Shown in pieces: positions 10,063 through 21,613 of a stretch of DNA of 64,000 nt. Made by a program: the position numbers and the translations under genes. Numbering within the stretch: the stretch's first letter is position 1; the number at the start of each line of letters is the position of its first letter. Source of the stretch: Pararge aegeria (Eukaryota; Arthropoda; Insecta; Lepidoptera; Nymphalidae). The notes beneath the pieces were generated by a model that saw nothing but the letters and a program-made list of their open reading frames with translations, did no database searches and was not told the DNA's origin. Location of the stretch: positions 5,084,001-5,148,000 of the forward strand of contig NC_053197.1 in assembly GCF_905163445.1 (NCBI RefSeq), written 5' to 3'.

Positions 10063-10561
10063 TGGACTACTCGAAAAGCCCAGCCCAGTGGCTTGCATGC
10101 TTCCCGTTGTACATATACTGTTTACTAAATTACGAAATCCCGTGTAGGAAACCTTTGTTTTGAGATGTGTTAATGTGAGGTTCGATGATGATGAAAAAAA
10201 AGATGTAGGGCTGTATCGGCATGTAGGTAGCTTTGGTGAGTAAACTAATATAATAACAATAGCTCTGTTAATAATACCTTCGTAAAGAAGATTTGAATTT
10301 AATACAAAAAATATAATAATAATAATAATAACGTTTAATTCAGATAAAAATCCATAGCTACAACAAAACAATTATCTTATATACTATTATAAACTAAAAT
10401 TGGCCAGATATATAAATAATAAAAAATTAGGAATCTCCTAACTAAGGTAACTACCCTCTTGAGCACCTGGTGTGTGAGTGTGCACCAACCCATAAAGGGA
10501 TTTTCCCATTTATTGGTTAATATCGTATAGCGTTGCATGTGTTTAGGATTACATTAACATT
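10063..10561. other. AT-rich stretch with (AAT)n
   Basis: A short (AAT)n run lies at about 10315-10331. The 113-codon minus frame here, the longest in the window, reads across SINE-A and this simple repeat and has no protein-like pattern. Confidence 0.5.
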
Positions 10562-10618
10562 CAGTAAAACTTCGGTAATGGTAGGTAATGTATACCTACC
10601 ATTCCCGAAGTTTTACTG
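10562..10618. repeat. 57-bp near-perfect palindrome
   Basis: CAGTAAAACTTCGG starts the left arm and CCGAAGTTTTACTG ends the right one. Between them AATGGTAGGTA pairs with TACCTACCATT, and the loop is only a few bases. Too small for a usual MITE, although CAGTA ends are hAT-like. No 8-bp duplication was seen. Confidence 0.85.
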
Positions 10619-10734
10619 TGAAGGTTATGCTAATGGAAACGAGAGAAAATATCTTGGAACACCAGATATGCAACCTCGTATTTTCAAAACGAAAATGTCC
10701 TTTTCTGTTTTATATATTCTATTGTATATTGATG

Positions 10735-10865
10735 GACACAGGGCGGCATGTTGCAGGACGTGCTGTTAGTATGCTCTGTGAAGGGGTCTTCTGTTTATAG
10801 GCGATGGTTTTCCACTTACCATTAAGTGTACCAGTTGCTTGGTTCGTCAATTATTACTATAAAAA
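10735..10865 (+). repeat. R4 repeat, 3' part
   Basis: GGCGGCATGTTGCAGGACGT, TAGGCGATGGTTTTCCACTT and ATTATTACTATAAAAAAAAA match the copies at 54310 and 56380. R4 is a dispersed repeat; class unknown to me. Confidence 0.7.
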
Positions 10866-11339
10866 AAAACACTGCGTAAAAAATGACCCACATTTTTGTC
10901 GCAAGACGCAAAACCTTGGAAGTGTTTATTAAGAGAAATTACTTATACAGTCTCACTGTGGAGTGGCGAAAGCCCTAAGGCCTCATTACGGAATACTTGG
11001 AGTCTATCTCGAGAGCAGAAAACATCCGATAATCCTGGACCCGTAAATGAGAAGTACTGAGCTGATGCCTTCTGCCCAACATTTAACAGAGAACCTGTGG
11101 TGTCGTGGGACGGCAGATAGGGACGAAGTTCATTTTTAAATAATTATTAATTTCAAGTTCTAGTCGAGGTAAAAAGAAAATAATATAAATTATAAATATA
11201 TAAATTTCTTATACTATTTTTTATCGATGAATATTAAAAACTACTCAATAAAATTATCTTAACACTTTTATTTTATGCACAAAGATTAAAAAAAATATAT
11301 AAATTATCGTATTTATATATATATATTTATTTTATATGT
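10866..11339. other. AT-rich; holds one half of a short repeat pair
   Basis: CCTAAGGCCTCATTACGGAA near 10975 resembles CCTAAGGCATCATTACGGAT near 11917. Nothing else recognised. Confidence 0.4.
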
Positions 11340-11545
11340 ATGTCTATTTATTTTCGAATATATATGTATATATAATTGCACTATCCCGCTCTCTTGCAGC
11401 TTTTCCTTCTGCCAGAGGTTGCCTGTAAGAGATTGCGTGCAACAATAAGGCCGCCTTTGCATGCCTACAATTCTTGTTCTGTTGCTTATTCTATATTTTA
11501 TGTATATTTTGATGTTTGTGTGCAATAAAGTATTTCTTCTTCTTC
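11340..11545 (+). mobile_element. LINE-3 3' end
   Basis: GAGGTTGCCTGTAAGAGATT, AATAAGGCCGCCTTTGCATG, GTGTGCAATAAAGTATTTC, then (TTC)n. This AATAAA-bearing 3' end recurs inverted at 31440 and 32960. Confidence 0.75.
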
Positions 11546-12017
11546 TTCTAATAGTAATATACAAAGAAACTGCTGTTTACATGAATTAATTGTGTTTTAT
11601 CGCCAAGTGGCTATTAAAATAAAAAAAAACAACAATCTTACTCCACGCATTTTCGTTGCGGAAGTTTGTTGCCGGTTAGCGTACGCCCCCTAAGGAACAT
11701 CACCCTCAAAGAATCAAACATACTACGCACGAAAATCTAATGTAAAATTTAAAAATCTCATTATATTGCGGATAAAAATGGAAATATTTCTTTCTATACA
11801 CTTACTATGTCAATATGTATGCAACTCCCCTGAACAGGTTTTTTATTTCCCTCCAAAGGATTTGCATTAACGAAATACAAGACTAACCCGTATTGATGTT
11901 ACTATCTAAACTTTACCTAAGGCATCATTACGGATCACTTTGGACTATCTCTAGAGTGCCTATGGCATACTTGTTCTGTATAAGCCGAGTTAAGGTTGCC
12001 ATTATCCTACTATCCTA
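11546..12017. other. Nothing recognised
   Basis: AT-rich. Only the short match to 10975 noted above. Confidence 0.4.
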
Positions 12018-12160
12018 CTATTTACTAATATTGTTAATGGGAAAGTGTGTGTTTGTAACTCAATCACACAAAAACAACTGAGTGGATTTGGATGAAATTT
12101 GGCATGCATGGATTCCTTGACATGGAAAAAAACTTACTACCTTTTATCCCATGGTCACGA
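12018..12160 (+). mobile_element. Lep1-like Helitron 5' part
   Basis: TACTAATATTGTTAATGGG is close to the TACTAATATTATAAATG 5' motif. Then GTGTTTGTAACTCAATCACA, GGATTTGGATGAAATTTGGC and CTACCTTTTATCCCATGG follow the usual order. No CTAG end was found. Confidence 0.6.
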
Positions 12161-13423
12161 TCTTCAATGAGATGGTTGTATTTAATTAATAAGATCTCGC
12201 AACTAGTTTCTCAATTACTTGTTTCACAATGCCACCAACAGCACCCGCTGGAAGAAAAACGCAAAAAACCATGAACGATTTTAAGTTAACCTTGTTTAAT
12301 AAATTATTTTGACCAAAATTTTTAAATGACAGATTTGACTTAGTAGTGTCATTCTCATCAACAGGGAAGAGTAGGAGAAAAATGGCACTACTGAATTTAA
12401 TGAGCTTTCTAAAGAATATGAATTACACAGACCGCCATTTAGACCCACCTTTAAGACCCCATTTAACCAAAATCCTGAAAAACAGTGTTGTCACTAGATG
12501 GCGCTCTTTCGATTCCATACAAATCGTAGTAAACGTTCATGGTATCTAATTGGTAGAAAATCTCACACTAGGCACTCCGATGAATCTTTTTGTAATATTA
12601 AAAATGTGTTAAATTTACTCTGTTTATAAAACCCCGTGAACTTTCGAATACCTGATTACGGTACAAACGTTTTCAAAAGTGCTTTTGCCGGAGTGAATGA
12701 GCGGAACGTTAAGAGATTCTGCTTCTTCGCCGCATCGGTCGCACACTTTGTAGGATATTTCTTAGCACACCGAATACAGAATTATGAGAGATATTTTGAG
12801 TGTTTATTGAATAATTATAATTACATAAATTAACTGCGTCGCCGTGAAGAGGCAATAACAAAATATTAATAGCATTCCTTTTATAACAGAATACTGAGTT
12901 CATTTCCCATGATGAGGTTAACTTAATTTAATTTGCGCCAGTGCGGACAGCCGGCAGCCCTGACTCCCTCTTGGGAATAACCGAAGCGAGGAATCAAAGA
13001 CTTTGCTTTCAAAAGACACCTCGCGGAAAGAGGCCGCAGTGGTTCCAACTATCAAAGTTGGAATATTCGCTTTGATATTCAATATTACCTACTCTACTTA
13101 ACATGAAAGGACTTCTGTACCAATTTGATAAAAACTAAGAGATGCTAAAAATATGCTCTTTTCAATTTACCTAAAAGAAAAAAAAATCTCGTCGTTTTCA
13201 AAGGCATTAATTTATTAATACTGCAATATACTTTCAATAAATTTAAATGATTTTTCAGAACGAATATGCATTTATTAACAGTTCGGTTTGAATTTAATTG
13301 GGCACTTTAAATTATAAAAAAAAATAATACTGCTTTTGCGTTTTTCGGATTCATATTCAAGAGACGAACGGTCGTTATTATTAAAGTCTTGTATATGAAT
13401 ACCAATATTATAAATGCGAAAGC
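12161..13423. other. Nothing firmly recognised
   Basis: Possible decayed repeat near 12490-12530 (CACTAGATGGCGCTCTTTCG). No gene evidence. Confidence 0.4.
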
Positions 13424-13505
13424 GATGATAGCCCAGTGGGTAGGACTTCGAAATCACTTCCGCGGGGTCGAGTTCGAATCCCAGCACGCACGCCCAAAAT
13501 TATCC
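13424..13505 (+). mobile_element. SINE-A tRNA-like head
   Basis: A box in GATAGCCCAGTGGGTAGG and B box GAGTTCGAATCCC, 32 bp apart, then the CAGCACGCAC junction. The body is absent beyond about 13505. Confidence 0.8.
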
Positions 13506-13576
13506 CTCCAAAACTTGATTGAATTGCCACGCGAGGTGTGAAAAGTAGAGTATTCAATGTTAATGCTGACTTCGTT

Positions 13577-13624
13577 TATGCGTGAGGCTGATTATTACTT
13601 AAGTAATAATCAGCCTCACGCATA
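13577..13624. repeat. 48-bp perfect palindrome
   Basis: Left half TATGCGTGAGGCTGATTATT then ACTT; the right half is its exact inverse, centred at 13600/13601 with no loop. A CA-rich tract adjoins it. Confidence 0.9.
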
Positions 13625-13676
13625 TACACGCACGCGCGCACGCTAGCACGTTCTCACACATACACACGCACACGCG

Positions 13677-13727
<51 letters not shown>

Positions 13728-13730
13728 AAG
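13625..13730. repeat. CA-rich tract and (CA)n microsatellite
   Basis: Impure CACACG-type repeats lead to a pure (CA)n run of about 40 bp ending near 13724. Confidence 0.95.
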
Positions 13731-13965
13731 TACACATAACATAATCGCACTCACACTGCATGTTTTACTCGCATGTCAGAAATTAAAAAAAGTAAAAAAA
13801 AAAAAAAAGTAATATATAAATAAATTGAGATAAAAATGTGTTTTGTAATGGAAGAGCGAGATCTTCTGGCACAGGTTTTAAACTTAACAGAAGTTCTCCG
13901 CCTTATCTGCTATTGTTTTATGTGAACAAATAAATTTTCATTTCATTTTCATTTCATTTCGTTTT
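13731..13965 (+). mobile_element. LINE/SINE 3' end with (TTTCA)n tail
   Basis: GAAGTTCTCCGCCTTATCTG, GTGAACAAATAAATTTTCA, then several TTTTCATTTCA units. An AATAAA signal followed by a simple repeat marks a non-LTR 3' end. Family not assigned. Confidence 0.5.
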
Positions 13966-14129
13966 GGGCGTCCCTAAAACTCTGGCTACACTCAGGACTC
14001 TAAGTGCAACACTCTACGCTACGTTCGGGAAGTACTCTTAATTCCCTGGTTTGCTTGGTATTCACCCTGGCGTCCGTACCGTAAGACATCGCTCTACACC
14101 CTTGTTGAAAAATCTACTCCTGCTCGGCG

Positions 14130-14235
14130 GGAGTTATTTGAGAATTTATAACCTTTTAACTTTCACTGGTCTGGTCTGGTGGCTTCGGCCGTGGCTTGTT
14201 ACCACCCTACCGGGAAAGCCGTGCTGCTAAGCTTT
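14130..14235 (+). mobile_element. SINE-C middle fragment
   Basis: GAGAATTTATAACC, CTGGTCTGGTCTGGTGGCTT, CGGCCGTGGCTTGTTACCAC and CCTACCGGGAAAGCCGTG. Confidence 0.75.
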
Positions 14236-14299
14236 TTAGATAAAGAATCTAGTTTTATCAAATTTCATCTTAACTTGGAATTAGTATGAATGAGAGAGT

Positions 14300-14425
14300 T
14301 TAGCCTGGTTTATCTTTCTCTCACGATGTTTTCTTTCATTAGTTAATCAAGTGATATTAAATTGCTTAAATGCACATAACTCTGAAAATTTAGAGGTGCG
14401 TGCCTGCTCGTGGGAGATTAAGTTT
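14300..14425 (-). mobile_element. SINE-A 5' half, degenerate
   Basis: Reversed: CTCACGATGTTTTCTTTCAT, AAGTGATATTAAATTGCTTA, AATGCACATAACTCTG and AGAGGTGCGTGCCTG. Confidence 0.65.
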
Positions 14426-14554
14426 TAGTATGAAAAGGTAATAACTTAAATTTCATGATAGATCAATCCTATAAACCATACATTTTCCGTGAGTCACCCT
14501 TCGGTAAAAATCTTTATATAAAAATCCGTTAATCCGTTATTCTGTTGTTGGGTG

Positions 14555-14610
14555 ATCGAAGGACAAACCACTTTCGCATTAATATTATGTCAATGCCAAA
14601 GAGCATAAAA
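14555..14610 (-). mobile_element. Lep1-like Helitron 5' end fragment
   Basis: ACAAACCACTTTCGCATTAA TATTATG is the inverted 5' end of the Helitron family. Confidence 0.5.
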
Positions 14611-14769
14611 CTCCTTTCATAAAGGAGTCCATTAGACTTCTTTATAGACTTGTATTTCGGACATTTGTCCATGTCGAGTTAGTGAATATAATATCTTAAC
14701 CTATTACTTAAAAGCTAAATAAAACTTTACTCTACTTTTCTTTTATTTAATATATCGCCAATACACATG

Positions 14770-15492
14770 TTGAAATCTAGCTCCAAAGTAAGCATAGCTT
14801 GTGTTGTTATGAATACTAAGATAACTGATGAATATTATTCAATCTTTTTTATTTTTTGTTGTGGCAAAAACAGCCATTACATGGAAGTAACTTAATACAT
14901 ATATAATAACAATCTTATAACATAGACTAAACATTGCCGAAAAAGTACAGTTAATTTACAATATTAGAAAATTTTAAAAGCATTGAGCAGTGCAGTAAGG
15001 CAATAAGTGGTGGGAAACATAAGAATAGGTACATGATTAATTAAAAACAGCAAGAAAGAAATAGATATAGTTGAATATAAAGATAAATCAAAAGTATAAA
15101 GGTACATCAAAAGTATTTTCTAAAAGATGCAGTTTTAATTTTCTTTAAGGAGCTAAAAAACATCCACGTCAAAAATTCATCATTATATAGTCTCACAGCA
15201 CGAGAAACGTAACAGTTGCATGTGTATTTGTTATGGAAAAAAGGCGGCGAAAACAAGTTTAGTTTACGATTGGGGCGAGTAGGAAGTTTTAATCGGCATG
15301 AAAAATTAAACTTAGCTGCATTTTTATGAATAATATACATAAATACTTAAAACATACCTACAGATAAACGCCCAGATACTGAAAAACATTTCCATTCATC
15401 ACACATATATTTTACTGTTGTGGAAATTAAACCCCACAGCCTTGGCCTCAGAAAGCAGGGTCACTGCCTACTGCGCCAATCAGCCGTCAACT
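14770..15492 (-). mobile_element. SINE-B split by a nested LINE
   Basis: The tail side, AATCTAGCTCCAAAGTAAGC to GATGAATATTATTCA, lies at 14770-14840. The head side, from TATGAATAATATACATAAAT at about 15322 to AAAGCAGGGTCACTGCCTAC and GCGCCAATCAGCC, ends near 15492. The decayed B box is visible at 15430-15442. Confidence 0.8.
14841..15321 (-). mobile_element. 5'-truncated LINE nested in SINE-B
   Basis: The minus frame 15107-15340 encodes LKLPTRPNRKLNL, then YVSRAVRLYNDEF. The short arginine-rich block followed by SRAVRLYN is typical of the C-terminus of non-LTR reverse transcriptase proteins. The 3' side is AT-rich and ends at the SINE junction near 14840. The protein is cut upstream, so it is inactive. 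Confidence 0.65.
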
Positions 15493-16201
15493 CTTAAAAA
15501 CAACTCCTTCAAATCTAATAACGTGCCCCTCCTGATGCACATGTGTACACCATCCCAACACCTTCAGAAAGAGTTGTCCAGCCTGCACGCTGTGCACTAG
15601 TACGCTAGTGTACAGAGGGCTTTGTTGCTATGCGACCGCGCTCATCCGCGATCTATAACGTATCTAACGTAAACGAACTTCATTAAAGCAAATAAAAAGA
15701 GCGCGGAGAGTGAAACACGGTACCCCTGTTTCAAGCAACGAACCAATTAAAAAGATTCCTGTTGCTTAAATAAATACTGCTTGAGATTACGCCTGTAAAG
15801 AAGATTATAGAGATGCGATTGCGGAGATAAACATGGCGACTGGACTGTAGCTAATGCTCTTTTATTCGACGGGGAATAAGCTTGTTAAAATACAAGGTAG
15901 TTCAAGAATTAAGTTTTCCCTGAACTGAGACGTAGCTTTATTAAACAAGCGAAGCGAGATATAAAGAGTTACTTGGTTGAAGTTATATTTTGACAGTATG
16001 TTCTTTGTTAGAGCCTCAAACGATAAAGATTAATGTTTTTGTTAATTTTGGACTCAAAGCCGAAAAGGAAATTATATTAAGTTTAAATATATATTTTCTA
16101 CAATGATCAAATGTTTTTTTGATTTAATTGAATTTTGTTTCAATGTTTAAAAGAGCTCTTTTTTATGCTGTGTCTATTAAGACCGATTATAAGATTTTTG
16201 A
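15493..16201. other. Nothing recognised
   Basis: No gene or repeat recognised. Somewhat GC-richer near 15590-15660. Confidence 0.5.
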
Positions 16202-16209
16202 TTTGTCTT

Positions 16210-16408
16210 CAGTGGCGTGCATAGAGGATATGCACAGGTTATGCAGATGATATAAAATGAAGAAAATCTCCAGTACGAGTTATTAATACATAGAGGTGGG
16301 CTTTTATAACTCTTACAAAGCCTATCCCGTTTTTTTATAACTCGTACTGGAGATTTTCTTCATTTTATATCATCTGCATACCCTGTGCATTCCCTCTATG
16401 CGCCACTG
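16210..16408. mobile_element. hAT-like fold-back MITE, 199 bp
   Basis: Ends CAGTGGCGTGCATAGAGG and its inverse. Each arm runs about 85 bp, through GATGATATAAAATGAAGAAA and ATCTCCAGTACGAGTTAT. Flanked by TTTGTCTT (16202-16209) and CTTGTCTT (16409-16416), an 8-bp duplication with one change. No coding sequence. Confidence 0.9.
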
Positions 16409-16416
16409 CTTGTCTT

Positions 16417-17054
16417 AGTCTATGCATAAGAAAAAAACCGCTTGGTTTTCAATTGTTTTGTAATAAAAGAATATACATAAGTAGACTTGATGATCACGCC
16501 TCCCTAGCGGTACCAGCGGGTCTGATAAAACAAGAAAAAGGGTTTCAAAAAAAATTACATTCATATTTTATGCCGTGCCTGTGAAATTATTATTCCGCTG
16601 CCATTCTTTCATTATGCCGCCTTTTAGTTATCTCGAGTGCCCTCGTGCCTTCCTTCCGAGTTTATCTTCGGAAGTGTTGCTACTTCATAAAATCTTTTAA
16701 AATTTTACAAGTCAACGCCTCCTCGTAATCTTTTATGCTAAGTATTTTGTGTTTGCTCCGAATCCTTATGAGAGATTTAAAATATTTTCTTTGGTTTAGT
16801 CTGATAGACGTTTTGTTTGATATTTTCTGTTACTACTAGCTAACGACCACGTGACATGGGAACACGAGACGAAGATACGATACACTAATAAATAAATGTT
16901 CGTATCCTATCTCTTTTTACGATTTGAGTTTAAGCCCAGAGATCTGAATACGAAATTATTTTAGGGAAAAATATACCAAAGATGCAGGCACTTTTTAATG
17001 AAGACTTGCAGTTTATTGACTAGTTATGCAGTGTTCTTCAGTGTATTAACCAGA
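16417..17054. other. Nothing recognised
   Basis: AT-rich, no gene or repeat recognised. Confidence 0.5.
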
Positions 17055-17330
17055 CTGTCAAGGCCACGACTCATGATAATCCTTCATCCGTTGGAGATAA
17101 TTCCTCGGGTTAGAAGGCGCACTCTCCCGTCGTGCTCCCGGTGCGTCTTCGGCGATTAGTAGGGCCATTTTAGTAGGTCTGCTACGGCGGGCAACGCTAA
17201 CTGAGTCGTGGATGTGCGCGAAAGCGTTCCTGTGGCCCACCCATCAGACACTACTTGGAATACCGTGGGGTTTTAGCTGGTACGAGTCCTACATAACCTG
17301 GTATCCATTTCTCGACGAAGGAAAGAAAAA
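17055..17330. other. GC-rich segment, probably a repeat fragment
   Basis: Clearly richer in GC than its surroundings. GGGGTTTTAGCTGGTACGAG and GTCCTACATAACCTGG resemble a dispersed lepidopteran LINE segment. The 60-codon minus frame has no recognised domain. Confidence 0.35.
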
Positions 17331-17849
17331 AAGTCTCGACTCATGAGTCAAGATCCAAAATCTTGATCATTTCTCTTCATATATCTGTTGTATTCATATT
17401 TAACAGATTTTTTGTCAAGGTAGAAAACCTTTTACTCTTTTGTGCGCCCTGGGTCTTGGTGTGGACCATAGTCTCGCATTAGCGGTTTAATATGACAGTA
17501 GACTGGGACTGCGGTTTCATACCTTCAACTTTGCTATTGGTCGCTTTCATCTCAAGTTGGCACATACAAGCTATTTTTTATGTGGATCATAAAAAATAAA
17601 CTTGTACATTAAATAAATATCTAATAAAATATAATCCAATTTCTAACATGTTGTTATTGATCTGCGGCCCAAGAAATTACACTTAAGACCAAGAGGCTTA
17701 TGGAAGGCTTTTTCAACGGCCTTTTCAACTAATCATGACTAATCGCCCTCATCCTCTCGCATCCCTCTCGTTTATTTTGTTTTATCAAACTGACAAATAG
17801 GATACAAAGCCTCAAATGCCGATGAATTTGTTCGTAAGCTTTTTTTTCA

Positions 17850-18085
17850 TCATCAATAGCCTATAGCAGTCCTCTGCTGGACTAAAGGCCTCTCCCAACG
17901 GGATGGTCTGCTCATAATCATCTCTCTGGGCTTGGGTTGGTGTTCGCAGTCGATGGCAGTAGTAGCAAAGATGTCGTTGCTGCCCGTTCTACTTTATATT
18001 CCCTAAGTCGCCTCGTACGACACCCGCAGTACGGAGGGGTGGTGACAATCTGATCTGCCGTCACCACACGGTAGCACTACTATTT
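17850..18085 (-). mobile_element. LINE fragment (reverse)
   Basis: CATCATCAATAGCCTATAGC AGTCCTCTGCTGGACTAAAG GCCTCTCCCAACGGG is the reversed 3' part of an (ATG)n-tailed lepidopteran LINE. It continues to CGCCTCGTACGACACCCGCA and GTCACCACACGGTAGC. Confidence 0.7.
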
Positions 18086-20179
18086 AGTAACTTGAATATT
18101 GGAAGTAAAACAAATGCCGTAAATAAAATCATTATAACCTCTATTAGAAACTTGGTCCTAAAGTTACTATTGCAGAAAATACCACAGGAGGTTTATTAGA
18201 TTTTTAAGAGCAAAATTAAACATGATTACTACACTGAATTTGGAATAATCCCGTTTATTAATAGAAACTTGGTCATGTAACATAACTGGCGCTATATATA
18301 GGTAATTAATGATAAAGATATTTACGTAACGAAAGGTTTAATACATAATCCAAGTAACTACATTTTTACGATGTAAAATCGAAACGGCGACCTAAACTGA
18401 AGACTAGAACAATCTATATCATGTAACACATCGTTGAAAGTAATATTCGTGTGTCACGCGCTATGACAGTGAAAACCCCCCCCCCCCCCCATTTTTCGGA
18501 ACAAAGGTAGTTTTAAACAATATATTTTTATCTCGACGCCACGTTCTTTCATTTAAGCTGTCTACCAATGTTGGTACGTTTTCCAACTGTTCCAGTGTTT
18601 TCCGTTTGTGAATCTCGACGGGGATTTTGTGTTTTCATTTTGATGTTGTGCTGTGCAACATTTTTTTGCTCCGTGACACTATTTCATCGTTTAAATCCCT
18701 CTGTGGTAACAGATTTTTATTGCGAAAATTGCATTATGTTTCTGTGTCGCGTGCTCGTGTGAATAGCTTTTGTTTGGTGCTTATGATTATTATTGTACTT
18801 TATTCAGACAACACAATATTTTATGTAAAACTTATGTTCCCGAGTCCTGGATTTGCAATCGGGCCAAAATGTGTCTTTTCAGCTTTTTATTTTTAAACGA
18901 CTTAAAAAAGGTTTTACATAATAATTTTTTAATTTCCATAGGTTCTTTATTCCATTTAGAAAAAGAATAAATGAAGAAGTACCTCTGGTTAGTCTCATTA
19001 AAAGTAAAAAATATTTTTATTCGTTTAGGTACATACATTTGGTTAGAAATTAATAAAGATGGATAGATGTAGACAGAAGTAGAAGAACGCCTCAACATAC
19101 TGTAGGTAAATTACTCGCAATCAGTAGCTACGAGTACTTAAAAGTGAAGTACATACATTTTGAGCTTTCCTATGATTATTAAAAAATGCAGTTCTGTTAG
19201 TTTCTCCAAATTCTTTTCTATTTAATTCTCTTACTATTTTCTCATAGTTAGAAAGACATTTTATAACCCTTGATTTTAATAATGCTAAATAAAAAACATA
19301 AGTCTAATAAGTAAGTTTCATACACACTTCCACGCATGCTCCTGATGTATAATTTCCTACCCGTAGAAACTAGTTCTGCTCTTACGAAGATTAGCTTGAA
19401 CAAACAGACAGTAAGAAAGACTGAAAAAGATTAAAAACATGTATATCTTTTCATCATTTAATAAAAAGCTGTTTTTTTTTGACATTACAAAAATACACTT
19501 TAATTTCATATATTTGTATATATAGATTATAAAATACCGAATGAGTCGGGGATGGAAAATTTCTCTCGAATAGGTATCACAGATTGATTAATTAAACTTA
19601 CTGCCTTACCCTACTAGTAGGTACGACCAAACTTAAGACTTTTTAAACTTCTTTAGACGCTGATGAATTACAATATTTCCATAATATAATACCTAACTCC
19701 AACAGAAAGTAGATTTCGATTCTGTTCGAATAGTTTTTCTTGCTTCTTCTTCGTTTTGGTTTGACAACTGCGAAATTGCAAAAGCTCGGAGGGACGCTAT
19801 GCGGTTTGTCTGACAATATTCGTGATCATACTTTACAACCGTCTAGACACGGTCTATTAAAATTTATTGTTGTTTATTAAACTCCATACATAATGCAGAC
19901 TTTTCCCTATCCTAGACTGCTTTGCTGGTGACAGCCGTTTTTGAATTCTTGTGAAAAGCCAATATATGTACATCTACTGTGTTAGTAATTATTTTTCTAA
20001 TCTAAGATCTAGTGGGATCGATATTACTGACATGATTTTTTAGCTGCTTTGCGGCACGCACGAACTTGGCCGTTTTTTAAAAAAAATATTGAGACAATTC
20101 TCGATGGAGTCTTTTTTCAACTTCACTTCACTCTTTTTTTCATCTTCGTTAATATACGTTCTCTTAATTGACAATATCT
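18086..20179. other. AT-rich stretch with a poly(C) run
   Basis: Fifteen C at 18476-18490. Overlapping 60-90 codon frames on both strands at 18570-19100 show no recognisable domain. No gene evidence. Confidence 0.5.
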
Positions 20180-20415
20180 TTCAAATGTATGCAATGCGAG
20201 GTTACTATACAATTGATGGATTTTCTGATGACAAGTTGCTTGGAAGCATCCGGATCTGCTTTCATCCCTCCAAAAATTAATGTTAAATTGTAAATTGCTA
20301 TTGTTGGAAAAGAGAAACTGCTGAGTTTGAGTCGATGGTAGAGTCACAACAAACAAACAGACGTTTTAAAAGTGCGTATGTAGTGAGCGTACTAAGAATT
20401 ATACGAATTTTGAAT
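20180..20415 (+). mobile_element. LINE-1 3' end, degenerate
   Basis: The frame still reads RGYYTIDGFSDDKLLGS, close to RGYYTIDEFLNDKVAWK at 37530. The 3' UTR follows: TTGTTGGAAAAGAGAAACTG, GGTAGAGTCACAAC, GACGTTTTAAAAGTGC. Confidence 0.7.
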
Positions 20416-20429
20416 CGGAACAACGCTCT

Positions 20430-20640
20430 GTACGCTCGGTTTACCCCATACCGGCATTGTACTGAGCCACGAATTTATTTTTTATATTTTTTATATTAAT
20501 AAACAGTAAACAGCCTTTAACAGTAAACTGTTGGAGTAAAAGCATAGGCTTTCTACGGGAGCGTTCGGCCATAATAAGCACACCGGGCAGACGGATTAGT
20601 CCTCGCAGTAGAATGTAGTAGTAGCACAAAGGACGCTAAC
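20430..20640 (-). repeat. Dispersed repeat fragment
   Basis: Reversed GTGTGCTTATTATGGCCGAA, CGCTCCCGTAGAAAGCC and TACTCCAACAGTTTACTG recall a common lepidopteran LINE block. No frame survives. Confidence 0.4.
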
Positions 20641-20821
20641 TATCTTTCCATTGCTTCTGCATTAATAATATAAATTCATTGAAGGTATACAGAACAAAAC
20701 TAAATCCAAAACAACATGCTTACGTTTCGTATTTTAAAGCATGAAACGTGAAATGAAATCGAATCCGCTTCTCGATTGTATAACTTACCAAAGCGGAGGC
20801 GTAAATTAAAAGCCTCCATCT

Positions 20822-20945
20822 CGACAGTTCCCAGTTACACGAGATTTATAGCGACAGAAGTGAGTGATGTGAGTAGAGGTCTATGTCACACAGTCCAATT
20901 AATATGTGCTCGTTTGTGGCCTGTTGAGGACAGTAAAGGCACCAA
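20822..20945. repeat. Direct repeat, copy 1 (partner at 21614)
   Basis: CCCAGTTACACGAGATTTAT AGCGACAGAAGTGAGTGATG through GCTCGTTTGTGGCC. Class unknown. Confidence 0.7.
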
Positions 20946-21036
20946 AAGTGGTGCGTCTCGAATTAAGACCTCATCGTTTTTTGAATAATAAAATGTTTAA
21001 TTTGAAGCTTTAAGCATATTTATAAAATAAAATTGA

Positions 21037-21224
21037 AACTAATATTATTAATGCGAAAGTTGTCTGTATCGAATTCCTTACTTCAGGCATTATCTCGGCA
21101 ACCAATCAAGTAGATTTTTGGCATAGAGCTAGTTTAAAGGACATAGAGGAGCATAGGCTACTCACTTGTCCCAGTAAAACAAACGGATCCCACGGAATTA
21201 GTAAAATACGCGGGCAATAGCTAA
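21037..21224 (+). mobile_element. Lep1-like Helitron
   Basis: ACTAATATTATTAATGCGAA AG at the 5' end, then ATCAAGTAGATTTTTGGCAT, AGGAGCATAGGCTACTC and CGCGGGCAATAGCTAA at the 3' end (CTAA fits CTRR). The 3' flank is A, not T, so decay or imprecision. Confidence 0.65.
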
Positions 21225-21613
21225 AAGTAGTTCAAATTAAAAATAACTTACGTTTCACGATAATTCTAGGCCTAGAACCAACCCAAGTTGCCAGTTTGAA
21301 TAGCCAAATTAATTCTTTAAGCTATCGTCATCACATTTATAAGGCTAGACGATATACCTATAGCGCTTTCATATAAATATATGTAAAAGCTGACTAAAGT
21401 TTAAAATAGCTTGTTTAAGAAAATTTTCGTACTTCTATTTTAATGTCGATTGTTATTGGTAATTCCTTATACAGAGTATGAATTATTGAACGTCAGATAG
21501 ATATATTCGTACGAAGGTTTTTGGACGTTATTTTGCTAACCTCATGTACATTGTATTGGGTCTATGCTTAATTTTTCTATATAATATGAATATTTGTCAA
21601 TTAAAAAATCCCA

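Noticed and set aside
10030..10371. Longest open frame (113 codons, minus strand)
   Set aside because: It crosses the SINE-A head and an (AAT)n run, and shows no domain or coding pattern.
13625..13730. CRISPR-like array
   Set aside because: It is a simple CA repeat; no spacers, and the genome is eukaryotic.
18570..19098. Overlapping 60-90 codon frames on both strands
   Set aside because: AT-rich sequence gives such frames by chance; no motif, no splice signals of note.
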